Shown here: piece after piece, positions 25,871 to 35,183 of the stretch | Numbering within the stretch: position 1 is the first letter of the stretch | Layout: every line of letters starts with the position of its first letter | Source: Actinomycetota bacterium | GTDB lineage: Bacteria > Actinomycetota > Thermoleophilia > Solirubrobacterales > Solirubrobacteraceae | Assembly (NCBI GenBank): GCA_005798685.1 | Contig: SYIT01000126.1 | Coordinates: forward strand, 1 to 40,236 | DNA length: 40,236 nucleotides | Reading direction: 5' to 3' | Translations under genes and position numbers: made by a program | Notes under the pieces: model-generated | Databases searched by the model: none | What the model saw: only the letters and a program-made list of their open reading frames with translations | Told to the model about the DNA's origin: nothing

Positions 25871-28800
25871 GAATATCTGCAGCGGCGCCAGTAATCAGGC
25901 CGATCATCGCCGCAAGAGCAAGCCAATGCTCGACGACGTGGTCGAGCGGATAGTCGAAATTAATCCCCTGCGCTGCCGCTGGTCTAATCACGTAGAGAAG
26001 ACCGACGACGGCAACGCACATCGCGGAAGCAGCGAAAAGCCAGGCCGACAGGCGCGGCCCACGGCTCTCCTGCATAGCTGGCACAGAAGATTCCGGGCGC
26101 GGCGCCACCCTTAGTTCAACTCCTGTGGCCGTATTCAGATCAACTGCCCTCTTGCCAGAGTGCTGCCGGCCCAAGTCCGCGTTCCGTGTTGCTCCACGGC
26201 GGCGCCACAAGCCTGTGAGAATGCAGGCCAGCAGCCCGAGGCCTGCAAGTCCGGAGATCCAGTAGCCAAGGTCCGCGAATCGCTGCGGGCCAAACTCGAA
26301 GCGAGCCGAGACACAGCCTGAACCGTTGATCCTCCAGCCGTTGGCGAAGCCGTCGATCTGCCGAGGCGCGCCGAGCTCGCGTTCGCGGCCCGATCTGTCG
26401 CTACACCAAGCGCGCCAGCCCGGCGAGAAACTCTCCCCGAGGACGAGCCAACCCTCGCCAACTAGGTTGACCTTGCCGTCTGTGCCGATCATCGCCGTAG
26501 GCGTACTTCGCGCAGGCGCAACCACTGGCGCTGCCCCGCGAAGCAGCAGCGAATCGACCGAAAAAACTCTGCCCGGCTTGGCAACCACCAGGTTTGAGCC
26601 GCGCGCAAGCAAGAGCCGCGCGCTGCTGTTGCAGCCGACAAAGCGGAGCGCCTCGCCGGCGTCCATTGCGGACAGATCTCCCGAAAATCGGAGCGCGACT
26701 GATCTGCCATTGGAGCGCACAGTTGCAGCGCCACAGGCCGTCGTGAACTCTCCCTTTCGCCTCGGTTTGGCGGCGGGCAGCCCTGGCACCTGAATCTCAG
26801 CGAGAGCTACGGAGCGTGGCACGCGTGCCCCCCGGGCAACACGCCGCAGCCGCTTGACCGAGAGGACTGTGACCTTCAGTTCGCTCGCCACCACGGTCCT
26901 CGGGAGTAAGACCTCGCCGCCCGCCGATACGGGTAGATCGAACCCCCCGTAAGGAGTTGCAACCGATACTCGGGTTGGCTTGAGATAGCGGCCCGGGAGC
27001 CTCTTGAGAATGATCCTTCTAACCGCGACCGCCTGCTCGCCTCGCCATCGGATCCAGGGTGGACTCTTCGGGTCGTACTCTGAGACCCACGCAGTCCGCG
27101 GATCATCGTCAAATGCCGATGACGCTCGGTTAAGCGGCACTCCTTCGAAACGCGTGGAGCTTTCGTACAAGTTTGCGCTTGGGACGCCGGCTAGGCGGTC
27201 GAGCGACGAGTCCGAGGCAGATGGCGCGATGCTGCCCCAGCCCGATGGATTGAAGGCTCGTGCGACGGGCAAGTTGACAATCCGCCGCAGGTCAGGCTCC
27301 GCGTCAGACATGTCCAGAGTGTTAAATGAGATCAAACCGCTGACCGGCGTCCCAGACTTGCGCGGGAAATCCGCAGTTAACCGCTCAAGAACAACGTTCA
27401 TACCCGAGCCCGACAGATCTTGCCCGGCGGCAAGGTCAGCAAGCCGTGTTGGAAGGCGCAGGGCCTCTGTCACTCGCAACCCGGGGATTTCGACTTCGTC
27501 AAGGCCGCCCAAGGACACGCCATAGATGGTTTCGCGCGCGGGGATCCGGATGCGAAGACTCTTGGTCATAGCCTCATTGAGTGGAACGTCGTTCCAGCCG
27601 GGACTAAGGCTGATGCGCCGCTCGACGCCGCCGTTGATGCTCAGGAACACCTCGGAAGTAATCGAGCCACTATCTCGATGAGGGCGAATCCGGATCTCCT
27701 TCAGGGGCATCGACCGCTTGAGGTTGATCTCAAGGAACCGCCGCGCGGGATCCGTCTCGCGCGTCATCCAGGCTGTGTCATTACGGCCGTCGAGGGCTGC
27801 AAATGGACGATGTTCGGGGAACAGAGAGAACCCAGGAGTAAAAGGCGAGAAGAGTGCTTCGAGTCCGCTGTAGACAGCGACCGTTCGCGATCCACTGCCG
27901 ACGCGCCTAAATGGATCGTAGTCGGGAAATTCGCGAGCGAGCGGGTCGTTCACCCCAAGGGGGGCTGACGTGTTGGCGACTACCTTTGAGACAAGTAGCC
28001 CGCGTCGTCTATTCGAATCAGTGAATGTCAGCGTCGGTTTGTCTGCGAGGAGATTCTCGAACGATGGCCTCGAAAGGTCTCCCGCGTAGAAGCTGGTTCG
28101 GGTCGGGTCAAGCGCACCGACACCAGCCATCGCGACAATGCCTTCGGCGTCGCCGTCGACGACGGCGGCTCCTGCGGCGTTGTAAACACGAGTAACGCGG
28201 GGGATCGCTGGCCGAGGTGCGGCATAGGCGCGAACCTCAGGAAGCCGGAAGGCAGGGCCTCCCCGGTCCGGCGGCGGGCTGAAGCGCTTTTCAGCTCCGA
28301 AAGTTGCGGCGGCCCTAGCAAAGCCAGGCTGTTGCAAGAGTTCCTCTTCCACCCTGGCCGGATCGAGGGATTCGCTCCGACGAGGAGATGAGTCGGTACC
28401 GACGAGGACGCGCCCGACGCCCATCAGCTGAAGCAACGGAGGTAGTTGACCCGGAGTCAAACGGCCCTGCTGGACGCGCGCGTCAACACTGTCGAGAAGC
28501 TGAGCTGCCTGCTCGCTCGCTGATCTCACAATCTGTCGCACAAGGACCGGCTTTTCTGAGAGCCCCGGCGCAACTGAGTTCTGGGTGCCGCCCCACGTGT
28601 ACCAGCCGAAGAGGTCTCCTGGCAAAACCATTATTCGCGTGTCGGTGGGTGTTGAGCGTTGCGCCTCGTCTACGGCCGCAACCCACGGCGACGGAACTTC
28701 CGCGAAGAACAATCGTGCGTCAACTGCGTTGCCGGCCCAAAGCGGGCGACCCCAAAAGAGCATCATCACAGCGATCAGCATCACCAGCACCGCTGAAGCA

Positions 28801-30041
28801 GGCCACACGGCGCGTACGACGCCGTTCACGTTGAGTCGGAGCGAGCGCAGCCAGTCGAACGCGCTACCAAGGCCAACCCCGGCCAAACATGCCAGCGCCA
28901 ACGCTGCCAGCGGCGCGGCCTTGTAAGTCGTCCGCATGAACTGAAGTGGGCCAGCGCTGTAATAAGCATCGGTGACGACGCGACCGATGGCGCTCTGCTG
29001 GGGGAACCCGGTTGACATCGCGAGCACCGACAACCCCAGCAGGAGGCCAAAGAAGGCTCCGTAGCGCCACCGCCGGAGGAATACTAGGCTCCCGATCGCA
29101 ATCATCGGTACTGCAAAGGTGGCGAGGATCGTCGGTGCGCTGAGCAGATACCCGCCGATTGCCGGCAGCTGCGGGTCGAGGTCAGGGTAGCCGTTGACGT
29201 AGGCGACCCAGTACCCCATAAGCCGCAGCGATTCCGATGCACTCGGGGTGTGCAAAATGGCTTCGGCATGCTCGGTGAAGGTCAGGTAGTTAGCCCCAAA
29301 TCTGGCCTGGATTATGACCGGAATTACCCACCACAGCGACGTTAGGAAGCAGAGAACTACGGCGCGCCAAGTGAACGCCACGACGGTTCGCAGGCCGGCT
29401 GGCCCGACGGCCTCAAAGAGTCCGAAAAGAGCGACCGCTGCCACCAGCCAGACCAGGACTGCGGCATTCAAGCCGCCGCCCGCCGCCGCTAGGAGCAGCG
29501 CTACGACCGACGGCGCTACCCAGCCGCGCGGGTTGGCGATGCCTTTGCTGACCCAAAGCAGTAGCCAAGGCAAGAGCGACGCAGCTAGCAGCCAGGAGGT
29601 GCCTCGGTTGAGCCCGATTGTGATGAAGGGGCCGGTAATGAAGATCAAGCCGGCGACGAAACCCGCGCTCTGCGACTGCGAAGGAAAGAGACGCTCGACG
29701 AGGCGTACTACGCCCCATGCGCCGAGCGCCAAGATTCCTGCGATCCAGAAGCGTTGAACGATCCAAACCGGGATGCTGGCAGCGTCGCCAAGAGCGAAGA
29801 ACGAACCCATCGGGAAGAGGTAGCCGACAAACTGGCTTGTCTGGATGTGCCCCAGATCGATCGTCGACGACCAGACGTCCCCGACCTGAGAGAGAAACCG
29901 CCCCGGCGCCGTGATCAGCTCGATCCGCTGATCGGTATATCGCATGTGCGGTCGTTGCCAGAACGAGATCGCAGCCGCAATGACCGTCAAGGCTAAGGGC
30001 GCAAAGAGTCCCCGCTGTGATATTTCGCGCCTCAAACTCAT
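25836..30041 (-). CDS. AftD-like (DUF3367) putative arabinofuranosyltransferase: GT-C membrane domain plus discoidin/F5_8C-like domains
   Basis: About 1400 aa. N-terminal FVGYLFPMGSFFALGDAASIPVWIVQRFWIAGILALGAWGVVRLVERLF resembles AftD. Two discoidin-like segments (DGRNDTAWMTRETDPARRFLEINL and DDDPRTAWVSEYDPKSPPWIRWRG). C-terminal TMs. Start ATG 30041 (MSLRREISQRG) preferred over TTG 30068. Confidence 0.83.
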   Translation of the reverse strand: MSLRREISQRGLFAPLALTVIAAAISFWQRPHMRYTDQRIELITAPGRFLSQVGDVWSSTIDLGHIQTSQFVGYLFPMGSFFALGDAASIPVWIVQRFWIAGILALGAWGVVRLVERLFPSQSQSAGFVAGLIFITGPFITIGLNRGTSWLLAASLLPWLLLWVSKGIANPRGWVAPSVVALLLAAAGGGLNAAVLVWLVAAVALFGLFEAVGPAGLRTVVAFTWRAVVLCFLTSLWWVIPVIIQARFGANYLTFTEHAEAILHTPSASESLRLMGYWVAYVNGYPDLDPQLPAIGGYLLSAPTILATFAVPMIAIGSLVFLRRWRYGAFFGLLLGLSVLAMSTGFPQQSAIGRVVTDAYYSAGPLQFMRTTYKAAPLAALALACLAGVGLGSAFDWLRSLRLNVNGVVRAVWPASAVLVMLIAVMMLFWGRPLWAGNAVDARLFFAEVPSPWVAAVDEAQRSTPTDTRIMVLPGDLFGWYTWGGTQNSVAPGLSEKPVLVRQIVRSASEQAAQLLDSVDARVQQGRLTPGQLPPLLQLMGVGRVLVGTDSSPRRSESLDPARVEEELLQQPGFARAAATFGAEKRFSPPPDRGGPAFRLPEVRAYAAPRPAIPRVTRVYNAAGAAVVDGDAEGIVAMAGVGALDPTRTSFYAGDLSRPSFENLLADKPTLTFTDSNRRRGLLVSKVVANTSAPLGVNDPLAREFPDYDPFRRVGSGSRTVAVYSGLEALFSPFTPGFSLFPEHRPFAALDGRNDTAWMTRETDPARRFLEINLKRSMPLKEIRIRPHRDSGSITSEVFLSINGGVERRISLSPGWNDVPLNEAMTKSLRIRIPARETIYGVSLGGLDEVEIPGLRVTEALRLPTRLADLAAGQDLSGSGMNVVLERLTADFPRKSGTPVSGLISFNTLDMSDAEPDLRRIVNLPVARAFNPSGWGSIAPSASDSSLDRLAGVPSANLYESSTRFEGVPLNRASSAFDDDPRTAWVSEYDPKSPPWIRWRGEQAVAVRRIILKRLPGRYLKPTRVSVATPYGGFDLPVSAGGEVLLPRTVVASELKVTVLSVKRLRRVARGARVPRSVALAEIQVPGLPAAKPRRKGEFTTACGAATVRSNGRSVALRFSGDLSAMDAGEALRFVGCNSSARLLLARGSNLVVAKPGRVFSVDSLLLRGAAPVVAPARSTPTAMIGTDGKVNLVGEGWLVLGESFSPGWRAWCSDRSGRERELGAPRQIDGFANGWRINGSGCVSARFEFGPQRFADLGYWISGLAGLGLLACILTGLWRRRGATRNADLGRQHSGKRAVDLNTATGVELRVAPRPESSVPAMQESRGPRLSAWLFAASAMCVAVVGLLYVIRPAAAQGINFDYPLDHVVEHWLALAAMIGLITGAAADILARRRRSADGG

Positions 30042-30219
30042 CAAGAGCAGCGATGATACGCGAAGCAAAGTCGCTCACTGACACGGCGGCCGGTTCCACT
30101 TAAAGCGCTGGAGCCGAGGTCAATTGAGCCTATTCGCAGCATGCCACCACTCGTGAGTCCCAAAGCTCGATTCCGGGAAGGCCAGATTCTCCCGCACGAC
30201 GAACTGATTGGGGCTGAAC

Positions 30220-30969
30220 CTAACGTTTGCGAACCCAGATCACGCAGTTCCAAGCGAGCACTTCGCGTACCCCGGCGATCCGCATAATCACGCGCAGTCG
30301 CGGCCAGTATCGGGGCTCGACGCGAACGACCGTCAAGCTCGAATCGGCACGAAGCTGCCGCAATGTCGAACCAATATGGACCGCCCAGAGTCCGTCGCCA
30401 TATGCATTCTTATACGGAGGGCCGCCGTGGCGCCGCTCGTAGAGCGCCGGGCCGAGCCGAGTCCCAAAGTAGTGCCACGGTGAGATTGCGTGCCCGCCCC
30501 ATGGTGAATACCAGTTGGTCCAAGAGATATAGGCCCACCCACCAGGCTTCAGAATCCGTGAAATCTCATCAAGTACTTTCGGCGCATGAGGTGTATGCTC
30601 CAAGAGGTTCGAGCAGTAGACGCCATCAAAGTCACCTGTCGGAAACGGGAGGTTCCCGGCGTCCGCTAGGACGAAGCCCGGCGGGGGGTCGCCTTGCAGC
30701 GATGCTTCGTCGATCGAATTGTCGACCGGCACCACCTCCGCTCCCGCACCTCTTAGACTGCTTGTGAAGAAGCCTGGTCCGCAGCCGAGGTCTGCGATTC
30801 GTTGGCCCGCAAGAAAGCCTACCTCGCGCTCTAGGTCCTCGATCGCTTCTCGCGCCATCAGATCGTAGAACGGCACAGGGTCGTCCGGTTCGTTTCGCCA
30901 GAGCCGAAAGAGCTGGTGCGCACGCGCCACGCCTTTTCGTCGTTGCGGCCCGGTCGACGACTGCGTCAT
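30220..30969 (-). CDS. SAM-dependent methyltransferase
   Basis: AGQRIADLGCGPGFFTSSLRGAGAEVVPVD, LPFPTGDFDGVYCSNLLEHTPHAPKVLDEISRILKPGGWAYI. Confidence 0.88.
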   Translation of the reverse strand: MTQSSTGPQRRKGVARAHQLFRLWRNEPDDPVPFYDLMAREAIEDLEREVGFLAGQRIADLGCGPGFFTSSLRGAGAEVVPVDNSIDEASLQGDPPPGFVLADAGNLPFPTGDFDGVYCSNLLEHTPHAPKVLDEISRILKPGGWAYISWTNWYSPWGGHAISPWHYFGTRLGPALYERRHGGPPYKNAYGDGLWAVHIGSTLRQLRADSSLTVVRVEPRYWPRLRVIMRIAGVREVLAWNCVIWVRKR

Positions 30970-31550
30970 GCAGCCGCCTTCATCACTCGGAGCCGAAAGC
31001 GGATTTCTTCCGGGGTTAGGAGCGTTGCGAAGAAACGCTCGAAGATCACTGGCTCGACGTTGATCAGATGATCGAGCCAGCTGAGAACCGCGAAGTTGGA
31101 GAAATGGAACCTCTTTGATTCAACGACGAATCGCGCCGGGCTCTGATAGTTCGTACGCCCTGACAACTTCCAGCGCTCATAGAACTTCAAGTTGCGATCA
31201 CCTAGAAACTCGTAGTTGTCGAAACTGCGAATCCCAAACGGAATGCGATGGTCGGGCTCGGAGTAGAACTTGGTTGATAGGAAGAACGGAACAGCCACGT
31301 CGATCAGCGCGTCGGGTTCACAGATCCGCCATAGCTCGGTGACGACTGCGTTGAAATTGTCGAGGTGCTCGAGCACGTGCGAGGCGCTCACTTCGGCGAC
31401 GCTGTTGTCCTCGAACGGCCACGGATAGCTGTTGAGGTCGATGATTTCATTACCGCCGTAGTCGGCGATGTCGACGTTCACCCATCCGGAGCGCACGTCG
31501 GCGTTGCAGCCGAGGTTCAACCTCAGCGGGCCGCCAGCGCGATCAGCCAC
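30966..31550 (-). CDS. SAM-dependent methyltransferase-like protein
   Basis: LRLNLGCNADVRSGWVNVDIADYGGNEIIDLNSYPWPFEDNSVAEVSASHVLEHLDNF. Confidence 0.83.
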   Translation of the reverse strand: MADRAGGPLRLNLGCNADVRSGWVNVDIADYGGNEIIDLNSYPWPFEDNSVAEVSASHVLEHLDNFNAVVTELWRICEPDALIDVAVPFFLSTKFYSEPDHRIPFGIRSFDNYEFLGDRNLKFYERWKLSGRTNYQSPARFVVESKRFHFSNFAVLSWLDHLINVEPVIFERFFATLLTPEEIRFRLRVMKAAA

Positions 31551-32088
31551 GACGGATCCCCGTAAGTAATGCGACGGCCTCGGTGAGTCCCGCGACGGTC
31601 GCTGCGTTCACCGCGTTTGTCGAAGCTTCCGGACGGTCGGTCACGAGAATCGCGAGCGCGCCGATCTGATTGGCGGCCTCAATGTCGCTGCTTGAATCAC
31701 CAACCACCGCTGAATGCTTGTATTCGATCTGCGGGTCAAACTCAAGCGCCTGCTCAAAGAGACCCACCGCCGGCTTGCGGCACTGACAGCTGCCCGCAAG
31801 GTGAGGGCAAACCAAAATCTGGTCAATCTTACCGCCGGCCGACTCAACGGTCGCTCGCAGCCCGGAGTGGATTTGCTCAACGGCCTCCGGATCAGTTACG
31901 CCCTTCGCCAGCCCCTGCTGATTGGTCACGACGATCACTTTCATGCCCGCCCGCGTCAACTCGACGAGCGCGTCGACGGCGCCGGGCAGCAGCTCGAAGT
32001 CGTCGACTGAGTTGACGTATTCACCTTCGGACATCTTTCGGTTGATCACACCGTCGCGATCAACGAACACGGTCGTTATCGAGCTCAC
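31543..32088 (-). CDS. gmhB: D-glycero-D-manno-heptose 1,7-bisphosphate 7-phosphatase (GmhB-like HAD)
   Basis: FVDRDGVIN, VVTNQQGLAKG, zinc-binding CPHLAGSCQCRKP, VVGDSSSDIEAA. Confidence 0.9.
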   Translation of the reverse strand: MSSITTVFVDRDGVINRKMSEGEYVNSVDDFELLPGAVDALVELTRAGMKVIVVTNQQGLAKGVTDPEAVEQIHSGLRATVESAGGKIDQILVCPHLAGSCQCRKPAVGLFEQALEFDPQIEYKHSAVVGDSSSDIEAANQIGALAILVTDRPEASTNAVNAATVAGLTEAVALLTGIRRG

Positions 32089-32699
32089 AAGTCAAAGCCC
32101 ATCCGTTGCTCGACGATCTCGCAGATCACGTGGCCAACGACACAATGAATCTCCTGCACTAAAGCCGTCTCCGACGATTCGACAAGGATCAACGAGTCGG
32201 CCAATAGATCGAGCTCGTGACCAAGCCCCGTCAGCGCGACCGTCGAAATCCCCATTGAACGCGCTTGGGCGAGAGCGGCGAGTACGTTCGGTGAACGCCC
32301 GCTGGTTGATATCGCGATCGCAACGTCACCCGGCTGCGCAAGAGCCTCCAATTCGCGTGCGAACGCCTGATCGTAGGAAAAATCATTCGCGAGAGCGGAA
32401 GCAACGGCGGAATTCGCTCCGAGTGAGAGCGCTGCCAGCGGGCGACGATCGGCGCGAAAGCGACCCACGAACTCGGCGGCAATGTGTTCAGCGTCGGCGG
32501 CGCTTCCGCCATTGCCGAAGAAGATCGCTTTCCCTCCGGATTCGATACTCGCTGCGATCATCTCAGCAGACCGTTCGATCGCTCCAACACTGCCTGCCGT
32601 CAAAAGCGCGCTCAGCAGACCGTCGTGTGCGACACGCCGCTGCTGGAGCGCCTCGGCGGCCGCCATCCCCCCGCCATCCTGCCCAGTATTGTCATGCAC
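32085..32699 (-). CDS. gmhA: SIS-domain sedoheptulose-7-phosphate isomerase (GmhA-like)
   Basis: GGKAIFFGNGGSAADAEHIAAEFVGRF, GDVAIAISTSGRSPNVLAALAQARSMGI. Start GTG 32699 preferred over track end 32849; it overlaps the kinase stop. Confidence 0.88.
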   Translation of the reverse strand: MHDNTGQDGGGMAAAEALQQRRVAHDGLLSALLTAGSVGAIERSAEMIAASIESGGKAIFFGNGGSAADAEHIAAEFVGRFRADRRPLAALSLGANSAVASALANDFSYDQAFARELEALAQPGDVAIAISTSGRSPNVLAALAQARSMGISTVALTGLGHELDLLADSLILVESSETALVQEIHCVVGHVICEIVEQRMGFDL

Positions 32700-33759
32700 C
32701 TGTCCACGACTCCAAGCCGACGTCGTCAAAGTAAACGTTAAGGACACTGAAGCCATCCTCAGCAAGAGCTTGCGCGACCTCGAAGCGGCAATCAAACGGC
32801 GCGTAGAAGAGCATGTAACCGCCGCCTCCGGCTCCGGTGATCTTTCCACCCAGCGCGCCGGCGTCGAGCGCGATTCGGTGGGCAGCCACCGCGGCCTCGG
32901 TCGAGATTAGGGGGGAGAGCTCTTGCTTCGCTAGCCAAGCCTCATTGAGCAGGTAGCCAAAATCGTCGAGCCGTCCCGCGAGCAGGGTTTGCGTCATCTC
33001 CAACGCTAGCTCCTTCTGACGGGCAAGCGCAGCACCCGTTGTACCATCATCATTGTTGTAACGCTCGCTCTGATCGTCGATGATGGTGGCCGATTCACGC
33101 GACGCCCCGAGATGACAAAGAAGCAGATTGTGTTCAAGCGTTGCGATCGTCGCGGAAGGCAGCCTCAGCTGATTGACCGTTACATCGTCGGCGTTGAACT
33201 CAAGAAAATTGACGCCTCCGAACGCGGCCGCGTAGTGATCCTGAGTCCCCCCGGCCAGACCGAGATCTTGACGCTCGATCTCAACCGCTGCTCGAGCTAT
33301 CTCATCTGCCGACCCACTGCGACCGTATGCAGCAAGCAACGCGCCCACGACCGCGACGACAATGGTTGACGATGCGCCAAGGCCTGAGCCTGGAGGAGCC
33401 TGCGATTGGACTCGCAACTCGACGCCGCGGCCATCTGAGGCCAAGCTGCTGATCGGTCCGCTCAGGAGGTGAAGACGCTGATCGAGCTGGCTTAGCTCGC
33501 CAATCCGTCCTTCTGAGGTCAGCCCAAGGTCAAGGCTACGGATGACAAGTTGATCATCTTCACGAATCCGCGCCGAAGCGTAGGCGTAACGCCTAATCGC
33601 AGCGCTCAAGACCGCGCCGCCCTCCCGCTCTGGATAAGGCGAAACATCGGTCCCGCCTCCAGCGAAACTGATGCGCATCGGGGCTCTGGCAAACGCGCGC
33701 GCGTCGGATTGCACAGCAATGTTTCCAAGGCGCGACCGACTTCTGGCAAGAGACCCCAT
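32692..33759 (-). CDS. hddA: GHMP-family D-glycero-D-manno-heptose 7-phosphate kinase (HddA-like)
   Basis: MRISFAGGGTDVSPYPEREGGAVLSAAI, QAPPGSGLGASSTIVVAVVGALL, GALGGKITGAGGGGYMLFY. Confidence 0.9.
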   Translation of the reverse strand: MGSLARSRSRLGNIAVQSDARAFARAPMRISFAGGGTDVSPYPEREGGAVLSAAIRRYAYASARIREDDQLVIRSLDLGLTSEGRIGELSQLDQRLHLLSGPISSLASDGRGVELRVQSQAPPGSGLGASSTIVVAVVGALLAAYGRSGSADEIARAAVEIERQDLGLAGGTQDHYAAAFGGVNFLEFNADDVTVNQLRLPSATIATLEHNLLLCHLGASRESATIIDDQSERYNNDDGTTGAALARQKELALEMTQTLLAGRLDDFGYLLNEAWLAKQELSPLISTEAAVAAHRIALDAGALGGKITGAGGGGYMLFYAPFDCRFEVAQALAEDGFSVLNVYFDDVGLESWTGA

Positions 33760-33800
33760 AAATCGAGAAGCTACAACACTGGGGGAACCGGTCTCGCAAG

Positions 33801-33829
33801 TTGACGGCCGGTCTTAAAACTGGCATACT
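33801..33829 (+). promoter_or_regulatory. Candidate sigma70-type promoter TTGACG-N17-CATACT
   Basis: TTGACG 33801-33806, 17-nt spacer, CATACT 33824-33829, upstream of GT4 gene 33890. Confidence 0.6.
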
Positions 33830-33889
33830 GGCGCTGGCATTGGATCGAAGAAATCGTCAATGTCGACGAAAAAACTTCCGTAGATCCGA

Positions 33890-35041
33890 ATGCACATACT
33901 GATCCTGACAGACCGTGACTGGGACCACCCCGATGCTGGGGGTACAGGGGTTCACTTGACCGGCCAGATTGGCCATTGGGTGCGCTGGGGTCAGAGCGTG
34001 ACTGTGATCGCCGGCGGTTATGAAGGGGCTACTACGGTCGAGCATCGGGATCGGCTGACGGTCTACCGCGTTGGCTCGCGAGTCTCCGTTTTCCCAAGGA
34101 CCATCATTCGCGGCATCGTCGGCCGGATCCCCAAAGCCGATGTCACGCTGGAAATCATCAACGGAATCTGTTGGATGACGCCGCTCTGGTTGAAGGGTCC
34201 TCGTGTTTCGCTGATCCACCACGTCCACCGCTCGATGTACGTCGACGAGATGGGCCAGAAGGGGCGGCTTGCTGCGCTGGCACTGGAGACGCTGCCACTG
34301 CGCACTCTCTACCGTCGCTCGCACTTCTTGGTGGTCTCCGAGGCAACGAAGGGTGAGGTCGAGCGAACTCACGCGATTCCCAGCGCTTCGATCGACGTTG
34401 TATACCCAGGAGTCGACGGCGAGTTTTTCCAGCCTGGGCCAAAGAGCGAGCTGCCGACGATGATCTTCCTCGGCCGGCTCAAGGCCTACAAGCGCGTTGA
34501 AACCCTTCTCGACGTAGTCAGCGCAATCGACGGGCTGACACTCGACCTAGTCGGCGACGGCGATCATGGGCCGGCGCTGCGGGCAGAAGTTGCCGCACGC
34601 GGGTTGGCGGATCGGGTTCGCTTCCATGGCCACGTCAACGACGAGAAGAAGAAGCTCTTGCTCAGTCGCTCCTGGCTAGCGGCTACGGCCTCGGCGGCGG
34701 AGGGCTGGTCGTCGGCGACGTTGGAGGCCGCGGCAAGCGGCACGCCGACCGTGGCCCACCCTGTGGGCGGTCTTCGGGAGTCAATCGTGGATGGCCAAAC
34801 GGGGTTCCACGGCGAGACGCTTGGCGATCTTGTCGCCGCTGCCCAGCGACTTGTCGATGACGAACCGCTACGAACGCGACTGAGCGTGCAGGCTCGCGCG
34901 CGCGCCGAGGTGCTCAGCTGGGAGCGTTCCGCGCGCGGCACTCTGGGGGTACTTCAGGGTGCTGCCGACCAGGGGTTAGCGGCACCCCCCGCTGATATGG
35001 AACCCCAAAACGCCGCCACCGTGGGACGACAGACGCGTTGA
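33890..35041 (+). CDS. Glycosyltransferase family 4
   Basis: HILILTDRDWDHPDAGGTGVHLTGQIGHWVRWGQSVTVIAGG, IFLGRLKAYKRVETLLDVV, AAEGWSSATLEAAASGTPTVAHPVGGLRESI. Confidence 0.92.
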   Translation: MHILILTDRDWDHPDAGGTGVHLTGQIGHWVRWGQSVTVIAGGYEGATTVEHRDRLTVYRVGSRVSVFPRTIIRGIVGRIPKADVTLEIINGICWMTPLWLKGPRVSLIHHVHRSMYVDEMGQKGRLAALALETLPLRTLYRRSHFLVVSEATKGEVERTHAIPSASIDVVYPGVDGEFFQPGPKSELPTMIFLGRLKAYKRVETLLDVVSAIDGLTLDLVGDGDHGPALRAEVAARGLADRVRFHGHVNDEKKKLLLSRSWLAATASAAEGWSSATLEAAASGTPTVAHPVGGLRESIVDGQTGFHGETLGDLVAAAQRLVDDEPLRTRLSVQARARAEVLSWERSARGTLGVLQGAADQGLAAPPADMEPQNAATVGRQTR

Positions 35042-35058
35042 CGCCAGATTCCGTAGGG

Positions 35059-35088
35059 ACGGCTGCTACCTTTCTGAAGGTTGGCCGT
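35059..35088 (+). other. Candidate structured 5' leader hairpin of panC: ACGGC-TGCT-ACCTT-TCTG-AAGGT-TG-GCCGT
   Basis: Two stacked perfect 5-bp helices separated by an internal loop, in the 142-bp gap before panC. Confidence 0.35.
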
Positions 35089-35183
35089 AACCCTCGGGTG
35101 CGAACCGTGTACAGCAGTTAGAAGTTGGTTGGCGGAGCACCACTCAATGCGCGACCGGTATCTCGTAAGGGAACTGGACCGAA

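Noticed and set aside
27004-27968. Plus-strand ORFs of 173 and 182 aa antisense to the AftD-like gene
   Set aside because: No recognisable motif; the AftD-like frame on the minus strand is continuous and conserved-looking.
30041-30253. 70-aa minus-strand ORF upstream of the AftD-like gene
   Set aside because: Composition not protein-like, overlaps the methyltransferase 3' end, no ribosome-binding evidence; treated as leader/intergenic.
31922-32734. 270-aa plus-strand ORF antisense to gmhB/gmhA
   Set aside because: Low-complexity Arg/Ser/Pro composition; clear HAD and SIS motifs on the minus strand.
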